Source: Pseudoalteromonas sp. MEBiC 03607 (GTDB lineage Bacteria; Pseudomonadota; Gammaproteobacteria; Enterobacterales; Alteromonadaceae). From it: a stretch of 64,000 nt of DNA. The stretch is from the NCBI RefSeq assembly GCF_004792295.1, contig NZ_SRRY01000002.1, forward strand, positions 496,001-560,000, read 5' to 3'. Made by a program: the position numbers and the translations under genes. The notes under the pieces were generated by a model that saw only the letters and a program-made list of their open reading frames with translations, ran no database searches and was not told the origin of the DNA. Positions 38,003 through 46,610 of the stretch are shown here, piece by piece; within the stretch, counting starts at the first letter, position 1, and the number at the start of each line of letters is the position of its first letter.

Positions 38003-38475
38003 TGATTTGCTACCGAATAGCACCGAAAGTTCATAATGATCTGGCTAACGCGTTATCTGGGCTTGGTGGTTTATATGCACAGGGGCGGTGGCATTTTGTT
38101 GGTAAACCCATTGTTTATACGGCGAGCTCGCGCTCTTTAGCAATGCTTGAGCGATTAGTGAATGACACAACCGACATATTAAGTAAAAACTTGAGTATCA
38201 CCACTATACAGATACCTGATGATCTAAAGGTTATTAGGCTAGTAGCCAGCGAACTGCCAAAAGCATGGGATGATCACCCCTATATTACAGACACTCAGGC
38301 ATTAGGTTCTGATTGGCTAGCATCGATGGAAGCAGCCGTGTTGCAAGTTCCTTCTAGTTTATGCCCCGACGAATACAATTTTTTAATTAATCCATTGCAC
38401 ACAGACATAAGCAAAATAAAATGCATTGATAGCAAAGACTTTTTCTATCCAAATCGGTTGGCTGTAAAGCTTTGA
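38002..38475 (+). CDS. RES-domain toxin
   Basis: A 157-residue RES-family protein. Family members degrade NAD+ (MbcT) or ADP-ribosylate a metabolic enzyme (ParT). The motifs GGLYAQGRWHFVG, VYTASSRSLAMLE and LQVPSSLCPDEYNFLINPLH carry the Arg, Glu and Ser that name the domain. The gene is translationally coupled to the antitoxin. It is followed immediately by family B and family A repeat DNA, so the pair sits at the edge of a repeat region. Confidence 0.9.
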   Translation: MICYRIAPKVHNDLANALSGLGGLYAQGRWHFVGKPIVYTASSRSLAMLERLVNDTTDILSKNLSITTIQIPDDLKVIRLVASELPKAWDDHPYITDTQALGSDWLASMEAAVLQVPSSLCPDEYNFLINPLHTDISKIKCIDSKDFFYPNRLAVKL

Positions 38476-38479
38476 GTTA

Positions 38480-38935
38480 GTTAGCGAGGGGAAAGGGTAA
38501 AGTTTGCGAGATGCGAGTTTGTAGCAGCGATTTTATATCGCGTTTTATCCTATTCAATGCAGTCTCTTTGAGAGTATTTGTTTGCTCTGTGTAGTGCGAA
38601 GCGCCTCTGTGTTCTCTGCGGTTCAAATTATTTTCACAAAGAGAAGTTAATGAGAAGACAACGAGGAAACCCAAATTAACTTCTCCAACCTTCTTCTCAG
38701 ACGCAGCCAGTAACCTATTTATCGAGACTAACTGTTTGCTAGATCTTTTTTCGAACCACAGGGACATAGAGAGCACAGAGAAAGACAAGGAGTTCTCTAA
38801 AGCGCAGCGCCTCTTATCCTCTTTGTGCATTAAGTTTCTCTGTGTAGCGCGAAGCACCTCTGTGTTCTCTGTGGTTCAAATTATTTTCACATAGAAAAGT
38901 TAATGAGAAGAAAAAGAGGAAGTGAAAACACCTCC
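38480..38935. repeat. family B copy 4 and family A array 6
   Basis: 38480-38545 holds a purine-rich leader and the core GTAGCAGCGATTTTATATCG (38521-38540). 38555-38935 holds two family A units in array 4 orientation (CTCTGTGTAGTGCGAAGCGC, CACAAAGAGAAGTTAATGAG) with an inverted unit between (CGAACCACAGGGACATAGAG). The 126-codon antisense frame through it is not a gene. Confidence 0.8.
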
Positions 38936-38956
38936 TCCATAATTGTAATATTTTTG

Positions 38957-40834
38957 CTATTTCGAACTACTAACAACTCGCTCGCATATCTCGCGCATTT
39001 GTTGTTTTATTTTAGGTTCTTTTTCTTCAAACAGCTTATTAATGCAATCGATATAGGCTTGGTTCTCTTCAAACGGTACGCCTATTTCGTAAGCGTCTGC
39101 TGCTTCTCTAAGCATCTCTTTATCAAATTCACTGAAGATATCGACCATTTCTTGGGCTTTTTCTCGCTCAATACCAAGCGCTTCAAAAGCAGAACGGCCC
39201 ATCCGCATAGTGCTGTCGTACGTTTCGCGAATAATATCGCGACAACCGTATGTCCATAATTCATACACATGGTGACGGTCTACTGCACGGGCAACAACAT
39301 GTAAATGCGGGTAATTTTGCATAGCATAACGCACGAGTTTAGTTATTTGCTCGGCATCATCAAGTGCTACAACTAGTAATTTTGCATCCTCAATGCCAGC
39401 TGCACTGAGTAAATCTGGACGAGTTGCATCACCAAAGAAGTTACGAATACCAACATGTTCAAGTGCTTCAAGTTGTTTATAATTATAATCAATTACGGTG
39501 GTGTTATATCCACCTGCTTGCAAAATACGGTCAACAAGGCCACCCATTCTGCCTGAGCCTGCAATGATCACATGGCTATCATCAGGAAACTCTTCTTCAT
39601 CTCGCTTGGCTTGCTCACAAATAAAGCGAGGCGCTATCACACGTTGATAGAGAATAAATAGCCCCGGCGAAAGCAGCATTGATAGGGTCACAACCAGTAA
39701 TAACTGGTCGGCAAGGGCTGCTGCCAATACATTGTTAGACACACTGTAAGCAAGTAATACAAAACCAAATTCACCAGCTTGTGCAAGCCCTAGTGCTAAC
39801 AACCAAAGTGAGGCGCCTCTTAAGCCAAAAATGCGGCCTAAAATTAATAGCACAACTGTTTTAGTTGCAATCAGTGCCCCAGTTAATAGCACGATGGTAG
39901 CTAGGTTATCTGTGAGTAATTGAAAATTGATACTTGCGCCAACGGTGATAAAGAATAATCCAAGTAATAGCCCTTTGAAGGGATCGATATTACTTTCAAG
40001 CTCATGTTTATAAGGTGAATTTGCAAGCACAACACCTGCCAAAAAAGTGCCAAGCGCAGGTGATAAGCCAACTAATGACATCATCAAAGCGATACCAATA
40101 ACAAAGAATAAAGCCGTTGCAGTAAATAGTTCGCGAAGCCGTGCTTGTGCGACAAATCTAAAAATCGGTGCGGTTAAGTAGTTACCACCAAAGATCACTA
40201 GTGCAATCATACCCAAGGTTACCAGCGCAGCTTGCCAGCCCTCAAGATCTGCCACTAAACTTAAACCAGCATGCGCGTCTTCGCTTGCATGGGCTGTATC
40301 TGCAATTGCGGGTGCTAATTCTGGTAAAGCAAGCAATGGAATAAACGCAAGCATAGGAATAACGGCTATGTCTTGAGTGAGTAATACGCTAAATGAGGCT
40401 TGGCCACCATCTGACTTTAACAGCCCGCGCTCTGAAAGTGTTTGCAGCACAATCGCGGTAGATGAAAGCGATAATATTAAGCCTATTGTAAGAGCTGTTT
40501 GCCAAGCATGGCCAAACGCTAAGCCTATACCGGTAAAGGCGGCAGCAGATAAAATTACTTGGCCACCACCTAGACCAATAAGCTGTTTTCGCATAGACCA
40601 AAGTGCTTTGGGTTCAAGCTCTAAACCAACAATAAACAGCATCATTACCACACCAAACTCAGCAAAATGCTGGATGGCAATCACATCAACATTTAAAAAT
40701 GTCAGTGTTGGCCCAATAACAATACCTGCGAGTAAGTAGCCAAGCACAGAGCCAAGCCCTAATTTACTTGCAATAGGTACGGCAATAATGCCGGCCAGAA
40801 GAAAAATGTAGGCGATTAAGAGAAAGTCAGTCAT
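38957..40834 (-). CDS. Kef-type monovalent cation:proton antiporter (CPA2) with TrkA-N domain
   Basis: A 625-residue inner-membrane antiporter. The first 390 residues contain about 12 membrane helices of the CPA2 fold, with KefC-like segments FGVVMMLFIVGLELEPKAL, SLSSTAIVLQTLSERGLL and GLLLGLFFITVGASI. A cytoplasmic RCK/KTN nucleotide-binding domain starts at HVIIAGSGRMGGLVDRIL and includes FGDATRPDLLSAAGIEDA. By recall it is close to KefB/KefC (about 600-620 residues), which export potassium during electrophile stress. No kefF/kefG ancillary oxidoreductase is adjacent, so glutathione gating is not assured. AGGA precedes the ATG. Confidence 0.9.
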   Translation of the reverse strand: MTDFLLIAYIFLLAGIIAVPIASKLGLGSVLGYLLAGIVIGPTLTFLNVDVIAIQHFAEFGVVMMLFIVGLELEPKALWSMRKQLIGLGGGQVILSAAAFTGIGLAFGHAWQTALTIGLILSLSSTAIVLQTLSERGLLKSDGGQASFSVLLTQDIAVIPMLAFIPLLALPELAPAIADTAHASEDAHAGLSLVADLEGWQAALVTLGMIALVIFGGNYLTAPIFRFVAQARLRELFTATALFFVIGIALMMSLVGLSPALGTFLAGVVLANSPYKHELESNIDPFKGLLLGLFFITVGASINFQLLTDNLATIVLLTGALIATKTVVLLILGRIFGLRGASLWLLALGLAQAGEFGFVLLAYSVSNNVLAAALADQLLLVVTLSMLLSPGLFILYQRVIAPRFICEQAKRDEEEFPDDSHVIIAGSGRMGGLVDRILQAGGYNTTVIDYNYKQLEALEHVGIRNFFGDATRPDLLSAAGIEDAKLLVVALDDAEQITKLVRYAMQNYPHLHVVARAVDRHHVYELWTYGCRDIIRETYDSTMRMGRSAFEALGIEREKAQEMVDIFSEFDKEMLREAADAYEIGVPFEENQAYIDCINKLFEEKEPKIKQQMREICERVVSSSK

Positions 40835-41010
40835 CGTAATCCTGTTTTTTAATTAACTATGGTTGTTTTTGCTAGTTTTGCCAGCAGTTAGGTAGTGAAT
40901 GCAATCAAAATGCGAATTTAGTCTATAAAATGACAACAAGGCATGATGTTTAGTAAAAGTGCTTAAGACAAAGTGAGGGGTAAAAATCATTGTTTTTTCT
41001 TAAAAATCGC

Positions 41011-41038
41011 TTGCGTAGAGTTTGGCTAGGTATATACT
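41011..41038 (+). promoter_or_regulatory. candidate arfA promoter
   Basis: TTGCGT (41011-41016), 16-bp spacer, TATACT (41033-41038), 27 nt before the ATG. Confidence 0.55.
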
Positions 41039-41064
41039 CGCAACACATTTAATAGGAGCAAAAA

Positions 41065-41256
41065 ATGAGCAAAAAGAAACAACGCACACAAGGCCAAGTT
41101 GATACTGGTCGCGGTGTAATTAACGACAATGTGTACGCCGCAATGGTGACATCTAAGCTGTTTACAGCAAAAGTAGAGAAACCAAAAAAAGGTAAAGGTG
41201 CTTATCAACGTAAGGCAAAACATGCAGGACGAGAGTCCTATTTAATCGCTGCTTAA
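41065..41256 (+). CDS. arfA: alternative ribosome-rescue factor ArfA
   Basis: A 63-residue basic protein. The core VINDNVYAAMVTSKLF followed by VEKPKKGKGAYQRKAKHAG matches ArfA, whose E. coli form has IKDNAIEALLHDPLF and VEKNKKGKGSYMRKGKH. ArfA recruits RF2 to ribosomes stalled on non-stop mRNA when tmRNA fails. The C-terminal tail is short. A small hairpin (41226-41239) lies near the 3' end of the ORF; in other species arfA transcripts are cut or end within the coding region, making expression dependent on tmRNA. AGGAG precedes the ATG. Confidence 0.88.
   Translation: MSKKKQRTQGQVDTGRGVINDNVYAAMVTSKLFTAKVEKPKKGKGAYQRKAKHAGRESYLIAA
41226..41239 (+). promoter_or_regulatory. hairpin inside the arfA 3' coding end
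   Basis: AGGAC (41226-41230), loop GAGA, GTCCT (41235-41239), six codons before the stop. It could be a processing site, but it is short and lacks a T run. Confidence 0.35.
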
Positions 41257-41285
41257 TTAAGTTGTGATCAAATAGGATTTTTGTG

Positions 41286-41319
41286 AAAAGCAAACACTCA
41301 GTGTTTGCTTTTTTTTTAC
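41286..41319 (+). terminator. terminator of arfA
   Basis: A 13-bp arm AAAAGCAAACACT (41286-41298) and AGTGTTTGCTTTT (41300-41312) followed by more T. Confidence 0.88.
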
Positions 41320-41720
41320 CTAAAATTCGCGTTAAGAATAATTTTAAGTCAATTTTTTTAGAAATTTTTATCTAAAAACTAATTTATTCGTTATATACCT
41401 AAAATAGATACTTCAATTATTTTTGTTTTTCCTCACACAAGCTTTGCCTGTTTTTCATACAATCCAGATGTGCTGCACTTCCTGTGGTTAATTTATTGTT
41501 AATTTTGTGTTTACTTTTGCCTTGTAGAATCAGTTTGTTTTTTGCTGTTTGATATAAATAATTAATTCTTTTTTAGTGTTTTTCATTAAATTACACATAA
41601 AAAATAACTGGTAATTTACCGTTTATGGGTAATTTTGAGCTTGACGTAATAGTGCTTTGTGTTACTTTAAAGTTGTATTTGTAAAATAAATGTTATAAAA
41701 ACTTTGGGCGGAGGGAGCGA
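41320..41720 (+). promoter_or_regulatory. AT-rich 400-bp regulatory region upstream of the chitin cluster
   Basis: No gene. Very AT-rich. It contains a small palindrome GGTAATTTACC near 41611 with a further GGGTAATTTTG copy downstream, which could be a regulator site. A strong ribosome binding site GGAGGG precedes the chitinase ATG. The promoter itself was not pinned down. Confidence 0.45.
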
Positions 41721-44700
41721 ATGAGCTCGCATAAATTAATAAAAAATGCCTTTAAACTGAGTGCGCTGTCGCTAGGTTTATACGGCTTTACAGCACAGGC
41801 TGCGATTGATTGCAGCAACTTAGAAGTGTGGCAACAAGGGCAAACTCATGTTGGTGGTGATCAGATTCAAGCACAAGGTAGCGCTTATGAAGCGAAGTGG
41901 TGGACGCAAACCAATCCTGTGGAGACCTCTGGTATCGATCAAGAGTGGCGTTTATTGGGTGCTTGTGACAGCGTTGTCAGTGAAAATCAAGCGCCTCAAA
42001 TTAGTAGCTTAACACCAGTAGAAGGTTCTTTATTTACTAGTGGTGACAGCGTTGTCATAAATGCAATCGCCACTGATCCTGATGGTAGCGTGGCAAGTGT
42101 TGAGTTTTTTGTTGATGGTACATCGCTGAGTGTTGTGACAAGTGCACCTTATTCAGCGAGCTGGCAAGCAACGCAAGGCAGCCATGTGATAAGTGCGGTC
42201 GCAACGGATGATTTAGGGCTAACCTCTACAGCGGTTGCACATTCAGTGAGTGTGTCTGATGACGTAGAGCCGGTTAACCAAGCGCCCGTGGCGAGCATTG
42301 AATTTAGCTCACTACCATCACAAGTAACGGTGGGTGACAGTGTGGTGTTTGCGCTTTCTGGCACTGATAGCGATGGCCAAGTAACTGCGTTATCGTTAAC
42401 TGAAAACAGCACTGAAGTTCATCAAGCCAGTGCCGCTTCTTCAAGTTATACGTGGCAGGCTCCAGCACTTGGGCAATTTTCATTTACCTTAACGGTGACA
42501 GATAACGAAGGCGCGACGGGTACACAAAGCAAAGTTGTGAATGTTGTTGAAGCTACAGAACCTGGTAGCGATTGTAAACCGCAAGGCTTATACCAAACAC
42601 CGGGTGTGAATACCCCATACTGTAGCGTGTATGATGAAAATGGCCGTGAGAAAATGGGCGCCGATCATCCACGCCGAGTTATTGGCTATTTTACGAGTTG
42701 GCGAAATGGTGCCAATGGTCAGCCAAGCTACTTAGTGAATGATATTCCTTGGGACAAGATCACCCATATCAACTATGCCTTTGCGCATGTTGATGGTAAT
42801 AACAAGGTCTCGATTGGTGATCCAAATGCAGTTGGCAACCCTGCGACAAACATGACTTGGCCGGGCGTTACAGGCGCTGAAATGGATCCAAGCTTTAGTT
42901 ACACAGGTCACTTTAACTTACTCAATAAATTTAAAAAACAACACCCAGATGTAAAAACCTTAATCTCTGTAGGTGGTTGGGCTGAAACTGGCGGTTATTT
43001 TGGTGAAGACGGTACTCGCGTAAATAGCGGTGGTTTCTACACGATGACAACCAATGCTGATGGCTCAGTGAACCAAGCGGGGATTGATGCTTTTGCGAAA
43101 AGCGCCGTTGAATTTATTGAAACCTACGGCTTTGATGGTGTCGATATTGATTATGAATACCCATCGTCAATGAATGACTCAGGCCACCCTGATGATTTTC
43201 CTATCTCTAATGCACGTCGTGCAGGCCTTAATGCATCGTATCGTGTATTGATGCAAAAACTTCGTGAAGAACTTGATATTGCAGGTGAAAAGGCAGGTAA
43301 GCATTACTTATTAACGATTGCTTCGCCATCTTCAGGTTACTTATTACGTGGCATGGAAACATTCCAAAGCGTGAAGTATCTCGACTACGTTAACATTATG
43401 TCTTATGACTTACATGGTGCATGGAATTCACATGTAGGCCACAACGCAGCCTTGTTTGATACTGGCCTTGATTCTGAATTAGCGCAATGGGGCGTTTATA
43501 CCACTGCAGAGTTTGAAGGAATTGGTTATTTAAATACGGATTGGGCAGTACGTTATTTCCGCGGTGCGGTCTCTGCAGGTCGAATCAATATTGGTATTCC
43601 ATATTACACCCGTGGCTTTAAAGATGTGTCGGGTGGTACCAATGGTTTATGGGGCCAAGCAGCGCTACCCGATCAATCAAAATGTGCTAAAGGAACCGGC
43701 GTTGGTGAGAAAAACCAATGCGGTAATGGCGCACTTGGCATCGATAATCTATGGCACGATAAGAACGATGTTGGTGAAGAAATGCCAGCTGGTTCAAACC
43801 CGCTATGGCATGCGAAAAACCTCGAAAATGGTATTAATCCATCTTACCTTGAAATCTATGGTCTAACGCCAGAAACCGATGCAGATGATGTATTAACGGG
43901 TACTTACACACGTTACTACGATGATGTGGCGGTTGCTCCATGGCTTTGGAATGCAGAGAAAAAGGTTTTCTTATCAATTGAAGATGAGCAATCAATGGCA
44001 ACCAAAGTTGATTATGTTATCAACAATGGCCTTGGCGGCATCATGTTTTGGGAGCTTGCCGGTGACTATGATTATGACTCAGCGAAAGGTGAGTATTTCA
44101 TGGGCTCAAGCTTAACCACACTTGCTTACGATAAATTTAACCAAAGTGGTGTGGCTTACAACACTCATCAAGGTAATGTCGATTTTACCATTCCAAGCGA
44201 AGCGGTTGACGTAAGCTTTACGGTGAAAGACTTCCCAATTGGTGATGATAACTACCCGATTTCACCTACATTCGCATTCACCAATAACTCAGATATCGAC
44301 TTAAGCGGCGCAAAAATCAGCTTTGATGTGCCCGTTTCTACCTCTGCAATTTTCAAATCAAATTGGAATGCACAAGAAAAGCTCGGTATGGCTGTTGAAG
44401 CGAATGGTTCTAATGCGGCTGGCGATAATATCGGCGGCTTTGAAAATGAGTTTCATCGTTTTTCAATCACCTTAGTGAATGAGTGGGGCGGTATCGAAAA
44501 GTCATTTAACACAGGTGAAACCGTTGAGGCACAAGTTATGTACTACATGCCAATTACGGGGCCAACTAATTTCACTATTGAGAAAAATGGCAAAACTTAC
44601 GCTTTTAAATACGAATACCCAATGCTACCAGATGGCACTGCAGGCAGTGGTGATACTGGCGGTGATACCGGTGGTGATACGGGTGGCGAGGGAAGCTGTA

Positions 44701-44885
44701 ATGGTGTTGATGTAGCAAGCATCCCTGTGTATCCAAATTGGCCGCAAACTGACTGGGCTGGTAACCCAAGCCATGCTGTTGGCGGCGACCTAATGAATCA
44801 CAACAACGTGATTTACGAAGCAAAGTGGTGGACGAGCACAGAGCCAGGCACATCGGCTGACTGGACGGTGAGTTGCACGCTTTAA
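41721..44885 (+). CDS. chiC: secreted GH18 chitinase, ChiC-like, with two CBM5/12-like modules
   Basis: A 1054-residue extracellular chitinase. Signal peptide, then an N-terminal CBM5/12-like module with YEAKWWTQTNPV, and two Ig/PKD-like linker domains at about residues 90-180 and 185-275. The GH18 catalytic domain starts RRVIGYFTSWRNG and carries GFDGVDIDYEYP with the DxxDxDxE catalytic set. Next comes the ChiC C-terminal domain (VSFTVKDFPIGDDNYPISP), a Gly/Thr/Asp linker of tandem GGDT units, and a second CBM5/12-like module ending YEAKWWTSTEPG. It hydrolyses chitin, probably in an endo mode. First gene of the cluster, with a strong SD. The symbol follows the family name and is a guess at numbering. 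Confidence 0.92.
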   Translation: MSSHKLIKNAFKLSALSLGLYGFTAQAAIDCSNLEVWQQGQTHVGGDQIQAQGSAYEAKWWTQTNPVETSGIDQEWRLLGACDSVVSENQAPQISSLTPVEGSLFTSGDSVVINAIATDPDGSVASVEFFVDGTSLSVVTSAPYSASWQATQGSHVISAVATDDLGLTSTAVAHSVSVSDDVEPVNQAPVASIEFSSLPSQVTVGDSVVFALSGTDSDGQVTALSLTENSTEVHQASAASSSYTWQAPALGQFSFTLTVTDNEGATGTQSKVVNVVEATEPGSDCKPQGLYQTPGVNTPYCSVYDENGREKMGADHPRRVIGYFTSWRNGANGQPSYLVNDIPWDKITHINYAFAHVDGNNKVSIGDPNAVGNPATNMTWPGVTGAEMDPSFSYTGHFNLLNKFKKQHPDVKTLISVGGWAETGGYFGEDGTRVNSGGFYTMTTNADGSVNQAGIDAFAKSAVEFIETYGFDGVDIDYEYPSSMNDSGHPDDFPISNARRAGLNASYRVLMQKLREELDIAGEKAGKHYLLTIASPSSGYLLRGMETFQSVKYLDYVNIMSYDLHGAWNSHVGHNAALFDTGLDSELAQWGVYTTAEFEGIGYLNTDWAVRYFRGAVSAGRINIGIPYYTRGFKDVSGGTNGLWGQAALPDQSKCAKGTGVGEKNQCGNGALGIDNLWHDKNDVGEEMPAGSNPLWHAKNLENGINPSYLEIYGLTPETDADDVLTGTYTRYYDDVAVAPWLWNAEKKVFLSIEDEQSMATKVDYVINNGLGGIMFWELAGDYDYDSAKGEYFMGSSLTTLAYDKFNQSGVAYNTHQGNVDFTIPSEAVDVSFTVKDFPIGDDNYPISPTFAFTNNSDIDLSGAKISFDVPVSTSAIFKSNWNAQEKLGMAVEANGSNAAGDNIGGFENEFHRFSITLVNEWGGIEKSFNTGETVEAQVMYYMPITGPTNFTIEKNGKTYAFKYEYPMLPDGTAGSGDTGGDTGGDTGGEGSCNGVDVASIPVYPNWPQTDWAGNPSHAVGGDLMNHNNVIYEAKWWTSTEPGTSADWTVSCTL

Positions 44886-44893
44886 CCAACTAA

Positions 44894-44916
44894 GCGGAGC
44901 AAGCACTTTGCTCCGC
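44894..44916 (+). promoter_or_regulatory. intercistronic hairpin between chitinase and LPMO genes
   Basis: GCGGAGCAA (44894-44902), loop GCACT, TTGCTCCGC (44908-44916). No strong T run follows, so it may tune mRNA stability or partial termination between the two genes. Confidence 0.6.
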
Positions 44917-44937
44917 ATTTCTACAGCGAGAACAACA

Positions 44938-46545
44938 ATGAAAGTAATGAAATCAAAGGCATTGTCTTTATCGGCAGTGGCAACCAGCATGCTGCTTGCC
45001 TGTGCATCAAGCCATGTGAATGCCCACGGATTCTTAGAAAGCCCGAAGGCGCGCCAAGCATTTTGTAATGCCGATGGCGGTTACTGGTGGCCTGCTGATG
45101 GCACGGGGATCCCTAACCTTGCTTGTCGTGCAGCGTTTGTTGAAGCAGGGCATGTGCAATTTGTACAAGACATTGAATTTTCAGCTAATACCATTGAATA
45201 CACAAACCTTGATGCAGTAAAACAAAGTGTACCTGATGGCCGATTATGTGCAGCAGGCGACCCAGAAAAACGCGGTATGGATTTACCTTCAGCGCATTGG
45301 CAACGCAGTGAGGTTATTCCTAATACAAATGGCGATATTTTAGTGCGCTTTTTAGCGAGTACGCCGCATAACCCAAGTTTCTGGCAGTTTTATTTAACAA
45401 AACCGGGCTTTGATAGTGCGACTCAAGTGCTTACGTGGGATGACCTAGAGCTTGTTGAAGAGTACGGCAATGTTGATTTTAGTATTGACGCTAACAACGA
45501 CCGTTACTATGAAATGAGCGTATCGATTCCACAAGGACGCAGTGGCGATGCCATTTTATACACGCGCTGGCAACGAGATGATGCCGGTGGCGAAGGCTTC
45601 TACAACTGTAGCGATATTAATATTGTCAACGATGCGACCCCGACAGAGCCAAGCGATTGGACAGCAATCAGCTACTTTGTTCGTCAAGGACAAAACGGCG
45701 AGGTTGGCGGTAGTGTGTCAGCGCGGTTATTTGATGAAAATGGTCAAGAGTTACTTACTCAACAAATGCAGATCACAACTGATAATCAAGCTAATTGGCA
45801 GGCTGAATTTGCAGCGCTGTTAAACCTTAATTACGCGCACTTAGTTAATATTGGCGTGCAAAATAGCGCTGGAGATATTGCCTTTGATGCTACAGATTTA
45901 TTGATAAATCAAGTCTTTACAACGAATACAAATTACAGCTTTGCATTAAGCGTACAAGCTGCACCTGACAATACCGCGCCGATTATTCATCAACCAGATG
46001 ACCTTCAAGTCGAAGAAGGCAGCAGCACCGCGATACACCTGCACGCCTTTGATGATCAACAAAGCACATTAACTTATAGCTGGGATATTCCTGCACCACT
46101 GAGCTTTACGGGCAGCGATGCCAACATCACGCTAACTGCCCCTGCTGTGGATGCTGATGCAAGTTACACAGTGAGTGTATCGGTGTCAGATGGCGAGCTT
46201 ACAAGCCAAGTAAGTTTTAACGTGACTGTACTTAATAGCACTGTAATCGACCCTGACCCTGTTGATCCGAGCGTGCCTGTTTGGAATAGCACAAGCCAAT
46301 ACAACACGGGCGATAAAGTGAGTTTTAACGGCGGAATCTACAGTGCGAAATGGTGGAACCAAGGCGCACAACCAGACAGTAGTGATGCATGGCAGCTTGA
46401 ATCTGGCAGTGCATCAATCGAGTGGAACAGCGGCAAAGCCTATCAAGGCGGCGACGAAGTAACCTATCAAGGACAGCGCTATCGAGCGCAGTGGTGGACC
46501 CAAGGAGATGTACCGGGTGCCAGCCAAGTATGGACAGAAATCTAA
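44938..46545 (+). CDS. AA10 lytic polysaccharide monooxygenase with two CBM5/12-like modules
   Basis: About 535 residues. The signal peptide ends before HGFLESPKARQAFC, giving the N-terminal His of the copper histidine brace. The second brace His is in STPHNPSFWQFYLTKPGFD, matching CBP21-type AA10 enzymes that cleave crystalline chitin oxidatively. A short mixed domain follows, then an Ig-like domain (APIIHQPDDLQVEEG) and two CBM5/12-like modules (YSAKWWNQGAQP and YRAQWWTQGDVP). ATG 44938 is used; an upstream in-frame TTG is rejected because the signal peptide begins at MKVMKSKALS. It lies 52 bp after the chitinase stop, so it is probably in one operon. Confidence 0.92.
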   Translation: MKVMKSKALSLSAVATSMLLACASSHVNAHGFLESPKARQAFCNADGGYWWPADGTGIPNLACRAAFVEAGHVQFVQDIEFSANTIEYTNLDAVKQSVPDGRLCAAGDPEKRGMDLPSAHWQRSEVIPNTNGDILVRFLASTPHNPSFWQFYLTKPGFDSATQVLTWDDLELVEEYGNVDFSIDANNDRYYEMSVSIPQGRSGDAILYTRWQRDDAGGEGFYNCSDINIVNDATPTEPSDWTAISYFVRQGQNGEVGGSVSARLFDENGQELLTQQMQITTDNQANWQAEFAALLNLNYAHLVNIGVQNSAGDIAFDATDLLINQVFTTNTNYSFALSVQAAPDNTAPIIHQPDDLQVEEGSSTAIHLHAFDDQQSTLTYSWDIPAPLSFTGSDANITLTAPAVDADASYTVSVSVSDGELTSQVSFNVTVLNSTVIDPDPVDPSVPVWNSTSQYNTGDKVSFNGGIYSAKWWNQGAQPDSSDAWQLESGSASIEWNSGKAYQGGDEVTYQGQRYRAQWWTQGDVPGASQVWTEI

Positions 46546-46610
46546 AGTTTTGTAGTTCAAACTTTATCAATAACAGCGTAACGCTATATAAAAACAGATA
46601 AGAGAGAATC

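Noticed and set aside
38477..38857. 126-codon ORF through family A and B repeats
   Set aside because: Its sequence is made entirely of repeat words, and similar peptides appear in every family A array. No ribosome binding site or protein family.
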